A program made the translations under genes and the position numbers. DNA of 64,000 nt. Source: Neptunicella marina. GTDB lineage: Bacteria > Pseudomonadota > Gammaproteobacteria > Enterobacterales > Alteromonadaceae. Within the stretch, counting starts at the first letter, position 1, and each line of letters begins with the position of its first letter. The notes under the pieces were generated by a model. That model was given only the letters and a program-made list of their open reading frames with translations. It had not been told where the DNA came from and made no database searches. Below, piece by piece: positions 56,408 through 64,000 of this stretch. The stretch is from assembly GCF_014270035.1 (NCBI RefSeq), contig NZ_JACNEP010000014.1:1-64000 (forward strand), written 5' to 3'.

Positions 56408-57022
56408 TTAAGCTTCTGTATCAACCCCGTCGGTTGCCGCGCGCGATACCACTACCATGGCTGGACGCAATAAACGGCCATTTAATTCATATCCTTTTTG
56501 CATCACTGCCAGCACGGTATTGGCTGGGTGTTCTGCACTTTCCTGCATGCTCATTGCCTGATGCAGTTCAGGGTTAAAGCTTTCACCGGTTGGGTCAATT
56601 AACTTCACACCAAATTTTTCAATGGTGGAGATAAAAGACTTAAAGGTTAGTTCTACGCCATCCAGTAACGGTTTTACGGCTTCGTTGCTGGTATCACCGG
56701 CCTGCATTGCGCGCTCCAGGTTATCTGCCACTGGCAATAACTCGTTGGCAAAACGCTCTAAAGCAAACTTACGTGCTTTATCAATTTCACCTTCCGCACG
56801 ACGGCTGGTGTTTTCTGCATTTGCAATGGCCCGTAGTACTGAATCTTTTTGCTCTTCAAGCTTGTTTTCCGCTGCTGCCAGCGCTTTTTCAAGCTCTTCG
56901 ATGCGTTGTTGCTCAGGGCTTTGAATGTCCCCTTCAACGGCTTCAACGGCGTCCGCTTCAGGTTGTTCCACCTGTTCAGCCGCCTCTTCTACCGGCTCTT
57001 GCGGTTGTTGCTCTTTGGTCAT
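56408..57022 (-). CDS. grpE: Nucleotide exchange factor GrpE
   Basis: 204 residues from ATG 57022, chosen because GGAG lies 9 bp upstream and because the family start (MTKEQQ) is there; a longer frame from 57088 has no such site. Acidic N-terminus, long coiled coil ([21 protein letters not shown]), and C-terminal beta-domain with [18 protein letters not shown]. It exchanges ADP for ATP on DnaK. A sigma-32 promoter is directly upstream. Confidence 0.96.
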   Translation of the reverse strand: MTKEQQPQEPVEEAAEQVEQPEADAVEAVEGDIQSPEQQRIEELEKALAAAENKLEEQKDSVLRAIANAENTSRRAEGEIDKARKFALERFANELLPVADNLERAMQAGDTSNEAVKPLLDGVELTFKSFISTIEKFGVKLIDPTGESFNPELHQAMSMQESAEHPANTVLAVMQKGYELNGRLLRPAMVVVSRAATDGVDTEA

Positions 57023-57075
57023 GCCAAATCTCCAGTTAACAATATCAAAATACTCAAATATTGGATTGCTTGGTA

Positions 57076-57103
57076 AAATGGGGATCAAGCATCACCTTTC
57101 AAG
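57076..57103 (-). promoter_or_regulatory. Sigma-32 heat-shock promoter of grpE-dnaK-dnaJ
   Basis: Minus-strand -35 CTTGAAA (57103-57097), 13-bp spacer, -10 CCCCATTT (57083-57076). This matches the RpoH consensus CTTGAAA-N13-17-CCCCAT and lies 54 bp before the grpE start. Confidence 0.92.
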
Positions 57104-57289
57104 TAAAACACCTAAAAAAATTACGTTTTTTTTAAGCTTTTATGATTTGTGCATATGTACCCTCTCATTTGCACACAAAATCCATATCTTTCTCATCGGA
57201 TTTTTTGCTATCAAATAATTGAAAAATCATGATTTTCGACAACAGTCATGATACATAGGATGCCATTATCCAAATGATCAATACGCAAT

Positions 57290-58168
57290 ATGACAAGCTT
57301 CAACACCATAGGCCTGATTGGCAAACCTGACGCGCCAGATGCAAATCAATGCTTAAAATCGGTTTTAACCTTTTTGCAGCATCGTGGTTGCCGGGTATTG
57401 CTTGAGAAAAATACCGCTAAACAATTGACAGACAACAGCTGTGACGTAGCCGATTTGGCTGGCATTGGTGAACAGGCCGATTTGGCCATAGTGGTAGGCG
57501 GCGACGGCAGTATGCTGGGTGCGGCACGTGAATTGTCAAAATACAATGTGTCTGTGGTAGGTGTTAACCGTGGCAACTTAGGTTTTTTAACCGACATTGA
57601 CCCCGAAGACGTCGAACCACAACTGGAGCAGATTTTTCAGGGAAATTACAAAACTGAGCAACGCTTTTTAATAGAAGCCAAAGTTAAACGTAATGGCCAG
57701 TGTGTAGGCGAAGCCAGTGCGGTGAACGAAGCAGTACTTCACCCGGGCAAAGTGGCACGTATGATCGAGTTTGAAGTCTATATCGACGATAACTTTGTTT
57801 ACAGTCAGCGTTCCGACGGTTTAATTATCGCCACACCAACCGGCTCTACAGCCTATTCCCTTTCTGGTGGTGGCCCTATCTTAACCCCGAATTTAGATGC
57901 ACTTTCCATGGTGCCCATGTTCCCGCATACATTAAGTGCCAGACCGATAGTGATTGATGCCAGTAGCACTATTTGTTTGCTGGTGGTTGAACATAATAAA
58001 GAAGGTTTACAGGTAAGTTGTGACGGCCAGACCAGCCTCGCCGTGGAAGCAGGTGATCGCATTTACATCAGCAAAAGTCCCAATACTTTGTCATTAATCC
58101 ACCCTATCAATCACAGTTATTTCAAAGTATTGCGCAATAAACTTGGCTGGGGCAGTAAGCTGTTTTAA
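57290..58168 (+). CDS. nadK: NAD kinase
   Basis: 292 residues, same length as E. coli NadK. ATP-binding GGDG in [13 protein letters not shown], and the catalytic/NAD-binding motifs [20 protein letters not shown] and [16 protein letters not shown]. Converts NAD to NADP. Divergent from grpE, which is the usual genome arrangement in gammaproteobacteria, and followed by recN. Confidence 0.97.
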   Translation: MTSFNTIGLIGKPDAPDANQCLKSVLTFLQHRGCRVLLEKNTAKQLTDNSCDVADLAGIGEQADLAIVVGGDGSMLGAARELSKYNVSVVGVNRGNLGFLTDIDPEDVEPQLEQIFQGNYKTEQRFLIEAKVKRNGQCVGEASAVNEAVLHPGKVARMIEFEVYIDDNFVYSQRSDGLIIATPTGSTAYSLSGGGPILTPNLDALSMVPMFPHTLSARPIVIDASSTICLLVVEHNKEGLQVSCDGQTSLAVEAGDRIYISKSPNTLSLIHPINHSYFKVLRNKLGWGSKLF

Positions 58169-58234
58169 AAATTTTTAGCGTTTCACTAAAAATTATTTTG
58201 GCTTTCATTTAAAGCATGTGTATATTTACAGTTA

Positions 58235-58250
58235 CTGTATAGATAAACAG
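58235..58250 (+). promoter_or_regulatory. LexA box upstream of recN
   Basis: CTGTATAGATAAACAG fits CTGT-N8-ACAG exactly, 11 bp before the recN start. recN is an SOS gene in E. coli. Confidence 0.85.
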
Positions 58251-58261
58251 GTTAATAAACC

Positions 58262-59935
58262 ATGCTGATCCATTTGTCTGTTCGTCAATTTGCTATCGTA
58301 AAATCTCTGGATATTGAATTTAAACAGGGGATGACCGCCATTACCGGTGAAACCGGTGCCGGTAAATCCATTGCAATTGATGCTCTGGGTTTATGTTTAG
58401 GTGACAGAGCTGAAGCCAGCATGGTACGCCCCGGCGCAGACAAAGCGGAAGTGACCGCAGAATTTTCGGTGGCAGATTTACCCGGAGCGCAAAAATGGTT
58501 AGAACACCACGAACTGCAATCTGATGAACCGGATGAATGTATTATTCGCCGGGTGATTTCAGCAGAAGGTCGTTCACGCGCTTTTATTAATGGCGCTCCT
58601 GCTCCGTTACAATTATTAAAAGCGTTAGGTCAGCATCTGATCAGTATTCATGGTCAGCACGCCCATCATCAGTTATTAAAAGCCGATAACCAGCGAGTAT
58701 TGCTGGATCAGTACGGCGGGCTTTCCAAACAGCAGGAACAGGTTAAAACCCACTTTACTGCACTGGGTAGCCTTAAAAAACGATTTAATGAGTTACAGGC
58801 CAGTCAGTCACAGCGTCAGGCCCGGCGTCAGCTGCTGGAATATCAGGTCTCAGAACTGGATGATTTTGCATTACAACCTAACGAGTTTGGCGAGCTTGAA
58901 AGTGAATACAAACGGGTGAATAACGCGCAGGTATTACTGGAACAAAGTCAGCTTAGCTTTTATCAGCTTTATGCGGATGAAGAAGTTAATGCTTTGTCGC
59001 TGGTACAAAACAGTATCGATAAATTAAGCGACCTGCAGGACAGTGATCCTGCGTTAACTCCAATCGTTACAATGCTGCAGGACGCTTCGATTCAAATTAA
59101 CGAGGCGGCAGTGGAATTGCGCAGTTATCTGGATGATTTAGAGATTGACCCTTTCCGTATGCAACAAGTGGAACAACGCTTTAATACCTGTATGGATTTA
59201 GCCCGTAAACACCATGTTGCCCCCGAGCAATTGTACGATTACCACCAGACACTAGCTGAAGAATTTAAAAACCTGCAACAGGATGATGATCTGCTCGACA
59301 ATATTGAGGCAGAGTTGCAGCAGGCACGGCAGCAATATGTGCAATCTGCACGGATGTTAAGTGAGGCTCGTCGTAAACATGCCGCCAGGCTGAGTAAACA
59401 GGTAGAAAGCCAAATTCATAAAATGAATATGTCGCAGGCACGTTTTGAAATCAGTGTATTGTTCGATGAACATGCCGAAGCGCAGGCTAATGGCCTGGAC
59501 GAAGTCGATTTTACCGTTTCGACCAACCCGGGTCTGCCAATGGACTCACTGGATAAAGTTGCCTCTGGTGGTGAGTTATCACGTATAGGTCTGGCGATTC
59601 AGGTGTTAAGTTCAGCCAGCCAGTCGGTCCCCAGCATGATTTTTGATGAAGTGGATACCGGTATCAGCGGCCCTACCGCCTCAGTGGTGGGCAGTTTATT
59701 ACGTCAGTTGGGTGAAAGCTCACAGGTTATTTGTGTTACTCATTTACCGCAGGTTGCAGCTCGCGCCAATAATCAGATGTTTGTGGCAAAATTCAGTGAT
59801 AAACAAACCACTGAAACCAGCATGATTGAACTGGATGAAGAGGAACGTATAAACGAACTGGCACGTTTACTGGCTGGTGATACATTAACCGAAAGTGCCA
59901 TTGCTAATGCCAAGGAATTATTAAAGCTGAACTAA
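58262..59935 (+). CDS. recN: DNA repair protein RecN
   Basis: 557 residues. SMC-like: Walker A ITGETGAGKSIAIDAL (about 28-43), long coiled coil arms, signature LSRIGLAIQVL and Walker B MIFDEVDTGISG, then VICVTHLPQVAA. Acts in double-strand break repair. Preceded by a LexA box, so DNA-damage inducible. The following bamE has its own ribosome site 105 bp later. Confidence 0.97.
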   Translation: MLIHLSVRQFAIVKSLDIEFKQGMTAITGETGAGKSIAIDALGLCLGDRAEASMVRPGADKAEVTAEFSVADLPGAQKWLEHHELQSDEPDECIIRRVISAEGRSRAFINGAPAPLQLLKALGQHLISIHGQHAHHQLLKADNQRVLLDQYGGLSKQQEQVKTHFTALGSLKKRFNELQASQSQRQARRQLLEYQVSELDDFALQPNEFGELESEYKRVNNAQVLLEQSQLSFYQLYADEEVNALSLVQNSIDKLSDLQDSDPALTPIVTMLQDASIQINEAAVELRSYLDDLEIDPFRMQQVEQRFNTCMDLARKHHVAPEQLYDYHQTLAEEFKNLQQDDDLLDNIEAELQQARQQYVQSARMLSEARRKHAARLSKQVESQIHKMNMSQARFEISVLFDEHAEAQANGLDEVDFTVSTNPGLPMDSLDKVASGGELSRIGLAIQVLSSASQSVPSMIFDEVDTGISGPTASVVGSLLRQLGESSQVICVTHLPQVAARANNQMFVAKFSDKQTTETSMIELDEEERINELARLLAGDTLTESAIANAKELLKLN

Positions 59936-60039
59936 TTGCAACTTCTGCACTCAATAAATTCACTTTAAAATAATGGATAGTGATTGAGCTTTGCGTGCCT
60001 TCTGAGTTAGGATGCTGGCTCGCAGGAGACGCTATAAGA

Positions 60040-60393
60040 ATGAAGAAGTACCAAAAATTACTGATTGCTGCGCTAACTGTGGTTAGCTTGCAGGCTTGTT
60101 CCGGTTTTATTTATCGTATTGATATCCCACAGGGCAACTACCTGGAACAAAAGGACGTTGAAAAATTACGTATCGACATGACCAAAGAACAGGTTATATA
60201 TGTTCTGGGTCGTCCGGTAGTCAAAGATTCCTTTAACCACGATAAATGGTATTACGTGTATTCCATGAAACGTGGCATGACAGGCGAAAAGTTCCGTAAG
60301 GACTTAGTGATAGAATTTGTTGATGACAAGGTTGCCAAAGTTAGCGGCGACATGGATTTATCCGAAGACTTCAATACACCGCTTGAACAATAA
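60040..60393 (+). CDS. bamE: Outer-membrane protein assembly factor BamE (SmpA/OmlA)
   Basis: 117 residues from ATG 60040, chosen because CAGGAG precedes it and the N-terminus is then a lipoprotein signal (KKYQKLLIAALTVVSLQAC, Cys20). A frame that starts at 59980 adds 20 residues before the signal and was rejected. BamE motif: QGNYLEQKDVEKLRIDMTK, LGRPVVKDSF, WYYVYSMKRG. Part of the BAM complex that inserts outer-membrane beta-barrels. A terminator follows. Confidence 0.95.
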   Translation: MKKYQKLLIAALTVVSLQACSGFIYRIDIPQGNYLEQKDVEKLRIDMTKEQVIYVLGRPVVKDSFNHDKWYYVYSMKRGMTGEKFRKDLVIEFVDDKVAKVSGDMDLSEDFNTPLEQ

Positions 60394-60408
60394 GAAATCT
60401 GATTGATT

Positions 60409-60436
60409 AAAAAAGGCCTCATTCTGAGGCCTTTTT
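60409..60436 (+). terminator. Bidirectional terminator between bamE and rnfH
   Basis: AAAAAAGGCCTC, loop ATTCT, GAGGCCTTTTT. Confidence 0.92.
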
Positions 60437-60452
60437 AGTATGTGTTAGTTTA

Positions 60453-60803
60453 TTACTCTTCAGTTTTTTTCTGTGGATTAGGCCGACCACCTGTGACCTT
60501 ATCTGCCCGCCCCTCGAGCTTGGCTTTTTCTGCACGACGGCGGCGCACTTCTTTAGGATCGGCAATTAGCGGGCGGTAAATCTCAATTCTGTCACCATCG
60601 CGTGGCACGTCGCTTAATTTGCAGGTACGGCTCCATATGCCGACTTTATTAACGTTTAAATCAATCTCTTCAAAACGGCGCAACATGCCGGATGATTTAA
60701 TGGCTTGTTCAACTATGGTGCCTTTTTCTACCACAACCTGCAATAACGCCTGTTTTTGTGGCGTGGCATAAGCCACTTCTAAGGAAATTTGCTGATCAGT
60801 CAC
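60453..60803 (-). CDS. rnfH: RnfH family ubiquitin-like protein
   Basis: 116 residues from GTG 60803. Beta-grasp fold: [35 protein letters not shown], then [25 protein letters not shown], the RnfH hallmark. The start overlaps the last codons of ratA by 8 bp (GTGACTGA). Alternative upstream starts would lie inside ratA without homology to the family. Function unclear; it forms a toxin-antitoxin-like pair with RatA in name only. Long basic C-terminal tail ends QKKTEE. Confidence 0.92.
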   Translation of the reverse strand: MTDQQISLEVAYATPQKQALLQVVVEKGTIVEQAIKSSGMLRRFEEIDLNVNKVGIWSRTCKLSDVPRDGDRIEIYRPLIADPKEVRRRRAEKAKLEGRADKVTGGRPNPQKKTEE

Positions 60804-61230
60804 GATAAATATCCCTGGCGCGATTAACAAAGGCTTCAACCATTTTACTGGCGATAGCGCTAAACACTTTGCCAAACGCCATGGCCACCAGCTTATTGGA
60901 AAACTCGAATGTTAAATTTAATTCGACTTTGCAGGCATGTTCATCCAGTTCGGTGAACTGCCATCCGCCCGTTAACTTACTAAAAGGCCCATCAACCAGT
61001 TGCATATCAATCTTTTGACCGGGGCTCAGGGTATTTTTTGTAGTAAACCACTGACTAATTGCGCTTTTCTGGATTTGTACTGACGCTGTCATACTGGTTT
61101 CACTTTGTTCCAGCACTTTAGAATCAGCGCATCCTGGCAAAAACTGCGGATAACTCTCTACATCGTTAACTAAATCAAACATCGCATTGGCGCTAAAAGG
61201 CACTAGCGCACTGCGAACCACCTGGGGCAT
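60796..61230 (-). CDS. ratA: RatA family ribosome-associated START-domain protein
   Basis: 144 residues, a polyketide-cyclase/START fold: [31 protein letters not shown] at the start, [19 protein letters not shown], and a C-terminal [21 protein letters not shown] helix. In E. coli RatA binds the 50S subunit and blocks subunit joining; homologues (Coq10-like) bind quinone, so the role is not settled. Divergent from smpB, standard order smpB-ratA-rnfH. Confidence 0.94.
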   Translation of the reverse strand: MPQVVRSALVPFSANAMFDLVNDVESYPQFLPGCADSKVLEQSETSMTASVQIQKSAISQWFTTKNTLSPGQKIDMQLVDGPFSKLTGGWQFTELDEHACKVELNLTFEFSNKLVAMAFGKVFSAIASKMVEAFVNRARDIYRD

Positions 61231-61334
61231 AATTGCTCCTGATACCCATTTATTCTTTATGCCCGCAATGGTATCGCAAACACCGGATTAAACAAATAAA
61301 GACAAAGCTGAATCTATCAGTATAATGCGCCTCC

Positions 61335-61811
61335 ATGAACAAAAAGAAAGCTAAAAACCCCAGTAATACCATCGCCTTAAATAAAAAGGCGCGTCATGAC
61401 TACCAGCTACAGGACAAACTGGAAGCCGGTATCGCCTTGCAGGGATGGGAAATAAAAAGTATCCGGGCAGGTAAAGTGAACCTGACCGACAGTTATGTGG
61501 ACATCCATCAGGGTGAAGCCTATCTGGTGGGCTGTAAAATTCAGCCGCTGAATCAGGCCTCCAGCCATGTGGTTTGCGATCCGGAACGTAAACGCAAATT
61601 GCTGCTTAATCAGCGCGAATTAAATCGTCTGATGGGCAGTCGCGAGCGTCAGGGTTACTCGATTGTTGCCACTGCCATGTACTGGAAAAAATGCTGGGTA
61701 AAAGTCGAAATTTATCTGGGTAAAGGTAAACATGCTCACGATAAACGTGATGCAATTAAAGATCGTGACTGGGCGCGCGACAAAGAACGCATGATGAAAA
61801 ATAAAGGCTAA
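61335..61811 (+). CDS. smpB: SsrA-binding protein SmpB
   Basis: 158 residues. N-terminal [35 protein letters not shown] and the basic tail [19 protein letters not shown] are family-typical. Essential partner of tmRNA in trans-translation. The ssrA gene lies about 1 kb downstream, separated by one divergent gene. Confidence 0.98.
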   Translation: MNKKKAKNPSNTIALNKKARHDYQLQDKLEAGIALQGWEIKSIRAGKVNLTDSYVDIHQGEAYLVGCKIQPLNQASSHVVCDPERKRKLLLNQRELNRLMGSRERQGYSIVATAMYWKKCWVKVEIYLGKGKHAHDKRDAIKDRDWARDKERMMKNKG

Positions 61812-61828
61812 CCTGGGTTAGCCTTTGA
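61804..61828. terminator. Hairpin between smpB and the convergent solute-binding gene
   Basis: AAGGCTAACC, T, GGGTTAGCCTT: the smpB stop codon is inside the left arm. T-run is short, so terminator strength is uncertain. Confidence 0.6.
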
Positions 61829-61849
61829 CATCTGCTGCATAACATCAAA

Positions 61850-62566
61850 CTACTGATGTGTTTGTTTCAACTGAAGTAATCCCTTGTCCAGTAAATCGAT
61901 TTTTTGCTGAACATCTTTCGCCTGCTTAGAGAAGGCCACAAAAATATCACTGACGTGATTTAACTGTCCTTTACGCACGGCATTATCTGCCAGCCCCATT
62001 TCCCTTATGGTAAACGCGGCAACCTCATCAAACATGATGGCTAAATCCACCTTATGATCTAACAACAATCGAATGATCTGGCGCTGATTGGACACCCTGA
62101 CTTCATCAAAACGCGCACGATTGTCTTCGTAGGCATCGCCGTATTCATAACCAATAATTAAACCAATAACACTTCCACTGGCGATCTGACCCGGGTTTAG
62201 GTAATCCATATGACTATCGGCGGCATAGAAATAAGACGCGCGCGCCTTTAACAACGGCTGCTGGCCAAATATAAATTTACTGGTTGTGCTGTCCTGCTTG
62301 GTGACGTTAAACGCACCATCAACCTCGCCAATTTCAGCCATACGCAACGCCCGCGCATAAGGTACAACAACAAAATCAACGTTTGAGCCGCTTAATGCCA
62401 GTGCTTGTTTAACAATCGACACCGACAACCCTGTCCCGTCTTTTTTGGCATAAGGTGGCCAGCTGTCTTCCACCGCCAGCACAAAGTCCTGGCCGGCTTT
62501 GGCCTCTGACGGTGTAATAAGATGCACCAGAGTTGCGCAACATATACAGAAAATATAAGACTTCAC
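61850..62566 (-). CDS. Periplasmic solute-binding protein (SBP_bac_3-like)
   Basis: 238 residues with signal peptide (ending SEAKA). Family 3 solute-binding fold: VEDSWPPYAKKDGTGLSVSIVKQAL near the N-terminus, PYARALRMAEIGEVDGAFN and DLAIMFDEVAAFTIREMGL. No permease or ATPase is adjacent, so it is an orphan receptor type common in Alteromonadales and Vibrionales, perhaps working with a sensor. The ligand is unknown. It lies between smpB and ssrA, on the opposite strand. Confidence 0.85.
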   Translation of the reverse strand: MKSYIFCICCATLVHLITPSEAKAGQDFVLAVEDSWPPYAKKDGTGLSVSIVKQALALSGSNVDFVVVPYARALRMAEIGEVDGAFNVTKQDSTTSKFIFGQQPLLKARASYFYAADSHMDYLNPGQIASGSVIGLIIGYEYGDAYEDNRARFDEVRVSNQRQIIRLLLDHKVDLAIMFDEVAAFTIREMGLADNAVRKGQLNHVSDIFVAFSKQAKDVQQKIDLLDKGLLQLKQTHQ

Positions 62567-62836
62567 GAATGTGTCTCGGGTATGTTTAATACAAACATAA
62601 AGACAGTTATATCCCTAACTGACTGTTTAAACAAATATTTGCACCAACAAAACAGGCAACCAGTGACATAAATCAATAAAGGGCGCCGTAAAAAAATCAC
62701 CATTTCTTTGCTTGAAAAACAAGCGTTTGACCCCATTAAACATAGGCAGGTAGCAAAACAATGTGCTACCATCGCCCACCAACTTGAGAAGTAGAGTATC
62801 TCTGCACCGGACACAGTTCGGTACGGAAACCTAATC

Positions 62837-63198
62837 GGGGCTGATTAGGATTCGACGGAGTACGCGAAACCCAAGGTGCATGCCGAGGACGCGGTTGGCC
62901 TCGTAAAAAAGCCGCATTTAAAGTAATCGCAAACGACGATAACTTCGCTCTAGCCGCTTAATAACCGGTTAGGAGCCCTTCCACTCATGTCTTGCCTGCT
63001 GGCAGAGGTTCGGAAGGTCATACTCGCAGGATCGTGTGGCGGCTTCGCTCGTAGCCAAAGCACTAAATTTAATCGAGCTCGCTACCTGAAATCCTGTCTG
63101 TCGGAGTTCAACGTAGTTAATTAAAAGACCAGACTATGCATGTAGGACCGAGGATGTAGGTATTACGGACGCGGGTTCAAATCCCGCCAGCTCCACCA
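62837..63198 (+). ncRNA. ssrA: Transfer-messenger RNA (tmRNA)
   Basis: 362 nt from GGGGCTGATTAGGATTCGAC to the tRNA-like 3' half with GGTTCAAATCC T-loop and AGCTCCACCA. The acceptor GGGGCTG pairs with CAGCTCC. The tag reading frame (62929-62961) encodes ANDDNFALAA and stops at TAA-TAA. Trans-translation with SmpB rescues stalled ribosomes. The 3' end of ssrA is a frequent integration site for islands; the sequence downstream changes character. Confidence 0.98.
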
Positions 63199-63201
63199 AA
63201 T

Positions 63202-63233
63202 AAAAAAGCTCGCCATCTGGCGGGCTTTTTTAT
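63202..63233 (+). terminator. Terminator after ssrA
   Basis: AAAAAGCTCGCC, loop ATCT, GGCGGGCTTTTTT; T-run follows. Directly downstream of the CCA end. Confidence 0.9.
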
Positions 63234-63240
63234 TTTCTGG

Positions 63241-63353
63241 GGCGGGATTGGTCTGAACCCGCGTAGAGGGTTCACAAAATGTCTGGAACATTTTGTACCG
63301 CCGCAGGCGCCCGAAGGGTCAAGGGCATGGATGGCCCTGAGGACAATCCCGCC
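63241..63353. repeat. Cloverleaf-like inverted-repeat element downstream of ssrA
   Basis: Closing arms GGCGGGATTG (63241-63250) and CAATCCCGCC (63344-63353). Inside are a TGAACCC/GGGTTCA stem (63254-63274) with 7-base loop GCGTAGA, a CAAAATG/CATTTTG stem (63275-63295) with 7-base loop TCTGGAA, and a GGGC/GCCC hairpin (about 63322-63336). The left part, reversed, resembles the tmRNA T-arm with a 4-bp insertion. No coding potential. Confidence 0.7.
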
Positions 63354-63509
63354 ATTTAAGTTGCCCCTCGAGCTCTCATTTAACCGCGCAGCCAATTATT
63401 GTCATTGTGTACACAATGACAATAAAACTTGTATTTACTTCCCCTCATAACTAATATGAGTCACATATTCGTCAAAAACCAACGAATAACATCATAAAAT
63501 GAGAGAGAA
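63354..63509. other. AT-rich junction before the ATPase gene
   Basis: 156 bp of AT-rich sequence that includes an inverted repeat ATTGTCATTGTGTACACAAT (63398-63417), continuing to GACAAT. It holds the promoter of the next gene. Confidence 0.45.
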
Positions 63510-64000
63510 ATGATAATTGATCTAACTGTAGAAAACTTTTTATCTATTAAAGATGAGCAGCTTTTCTCATTACACGCTGACAAGAACCTTAATCATTTGT
63601 CGGACAATTTGGCTTATTTAGACACAAAGTTTGCCACGGTAAAATCAGTCGCAATAATAGGTGGTAATGCAAGTGGAAAGACCAATCTATTATTTGCGAT
63701 TAGAAGTATTCGATATATCGTCGGTAATACTCATAAATTTGATAAAGATGATGTTATCAATTGTTATGATCCTTATTTACTCTCGGATGATACTAAAAAT
63801 GCCCCGACAAAGCTTTCTATTGAGTTTTGGGTTAAGAAAGTTAGATACCAATACACCATACATTTTGATAAACAAAATATTTATTTCGAATCTTTGTATT
63901 ATTTTATTACATCTAAATCCTCAAAAATCTTTGAAAGAACTAGTCCTGATAATTGGAAGGAAAATGAAGGCATAACTTTCGGTGCTAGGTACAAAGGTGG
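63510..64000 (+). CDS. AAA family ATPase (COG1106/AAA_15 type), partial at window end
   Basis: The first 163 codons of a gene that continues beyond the window. ATG 63510 follows GAGAGAGAAA. The start IIDLTVENFLSIKDEQLFSL is the typical N-terminus of RecF/OLD-like AAA_15 ATPases, and Walker A is IIGGNASGKTNLL (about residues 49-61). Members of this group act in phage defence (for example with RloB-like partners). Strongly AT-rich compared with the core genes just upstream, consistent with a tmRNA-adjacent island. The downstream partner is outside the window. Confidence 0.82.
   Translation, partial: MIIDLTVENFLSIKDEQLFSLHADKNLNHLSDNLAYLDTKFATVKSVAIIGGNASGKTNLLFAIRSIRYIVGNTHKFDKDDVINCYDPYLLSDDTKNAPTKLSIEFWVKKVRYQYTIHFDKQNIYFESLYYFITSKSSKIFERTSPDNWKENEGITFGARYKG

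Noticed and set aside
62563-62814. An 83-codon frame upstream of the solute-binding gene
   Set aside because: It covers the promoter region of the solute-binding gene, has no recognisable domain and no good ribosome site.
63199-64000. A direct repeat of the ssrA 3' end as island attachment site
   Set aside because: Only an inverted, interrupted partial copy of the T-arm is visible in this window; a true direct repeat may lie beyond the end.

Overview
The window is a chromosomal segment from a Gram-negative gammaproteobacterium, most likely a marine Alteromonadales-type polysaccharide degrader. The basis is the housekeeping set (gltX beside tRNA-Glu and tRNA-Ala, rimO, dnaJ-dnaK-grpE, nadK, recN, bamE, rnfH-ratA, smpB, ssrA with the tag ANDDNFALAA), the GlyGly-CTERM surface protease, the acnD/prpF form of the methylcitrate cycle, and a beta-glucan utilisation locus. 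The genus is an inference that the sequence alone cannot settle.

Layout. 1-7.2 kb: tRNA-Glu, tRNA-Ala, gltX, azlCD, three identical tRNA-Val genes, a TPR response regulator whose phospho-acceptor Asp is Ser, an Atm1-like ABC exporter and a DUF3820 protein. 7.4-10.6 kb: a two-gene unit coding for an exported UshA-like protein that has lost its metal ligands, overlapping a membrane diguanylate cyclase. 10.6-18.3 kb plus 24.7-26.2 kb: a beta-glucan locus (LacI regulator, GPH sugar transporter, GH1, polysaccharide deacetylase, GH3, GH30). Three copies of one palindrome (TGTAAGCGCTTACA type) precede GH1, GH3 and GH30 and define a local LacI regulon. 18.4-24.6 kb: a glutaredoxin-MauE fusion, DUF2797, a 1287-residue M12-type surface metalloprotease and, beside it, a small secreted protein resembling only the protease's propeptide.

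26.4-36.7 kb: YadGH-type ABC transporter, NADH dehydrogenase II, then the propionate (methylcitrate) operon gntR-prpB-prpC-acnD-prpF with palindromic GntR operators and a nine-copy heptamer repeat between acnD and prpF. 36.8-43.9 kb: accessory region with an AT-rich stretch carrying an OLD-family ATPase/TOPRIM nuclease, two small proteins and integron attC-like sites, followed by a GNAT enzyme, a gluzincin protease and a SnoaL-like protein. 43.9-51.3 kb: a bufferin-type copper RiPP locus (YHS protein, BufA1-like precursor, BufB DUF692 enzyme, BufC DUF2063 partner), a DoxX unit, a PagL-VOC unit, and AraC and TetR regulators. A shared direct-repeat motif (TCGTCC...TTTGAAA, 21-bp period) lies upstream of all three metal/envelope units and suggests one AraC regulon.

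51.6-63.2 kb is core: rimO, dnaJ-dnaK-grpE with a near-consensus sigma-32 promoter, nadK, recN with a LexA box, bamE, rnfH-ratA, smpB, a periplasmic solute-binding protein and tmRNA. Just beyond ssrA lie a terminator, a cloverleaf-like inverted-repeat element and the start of an AT-rich AAA ATPase gene that runs off the window, which looks like the edge of a tmRNA-associated island with defence-type content.
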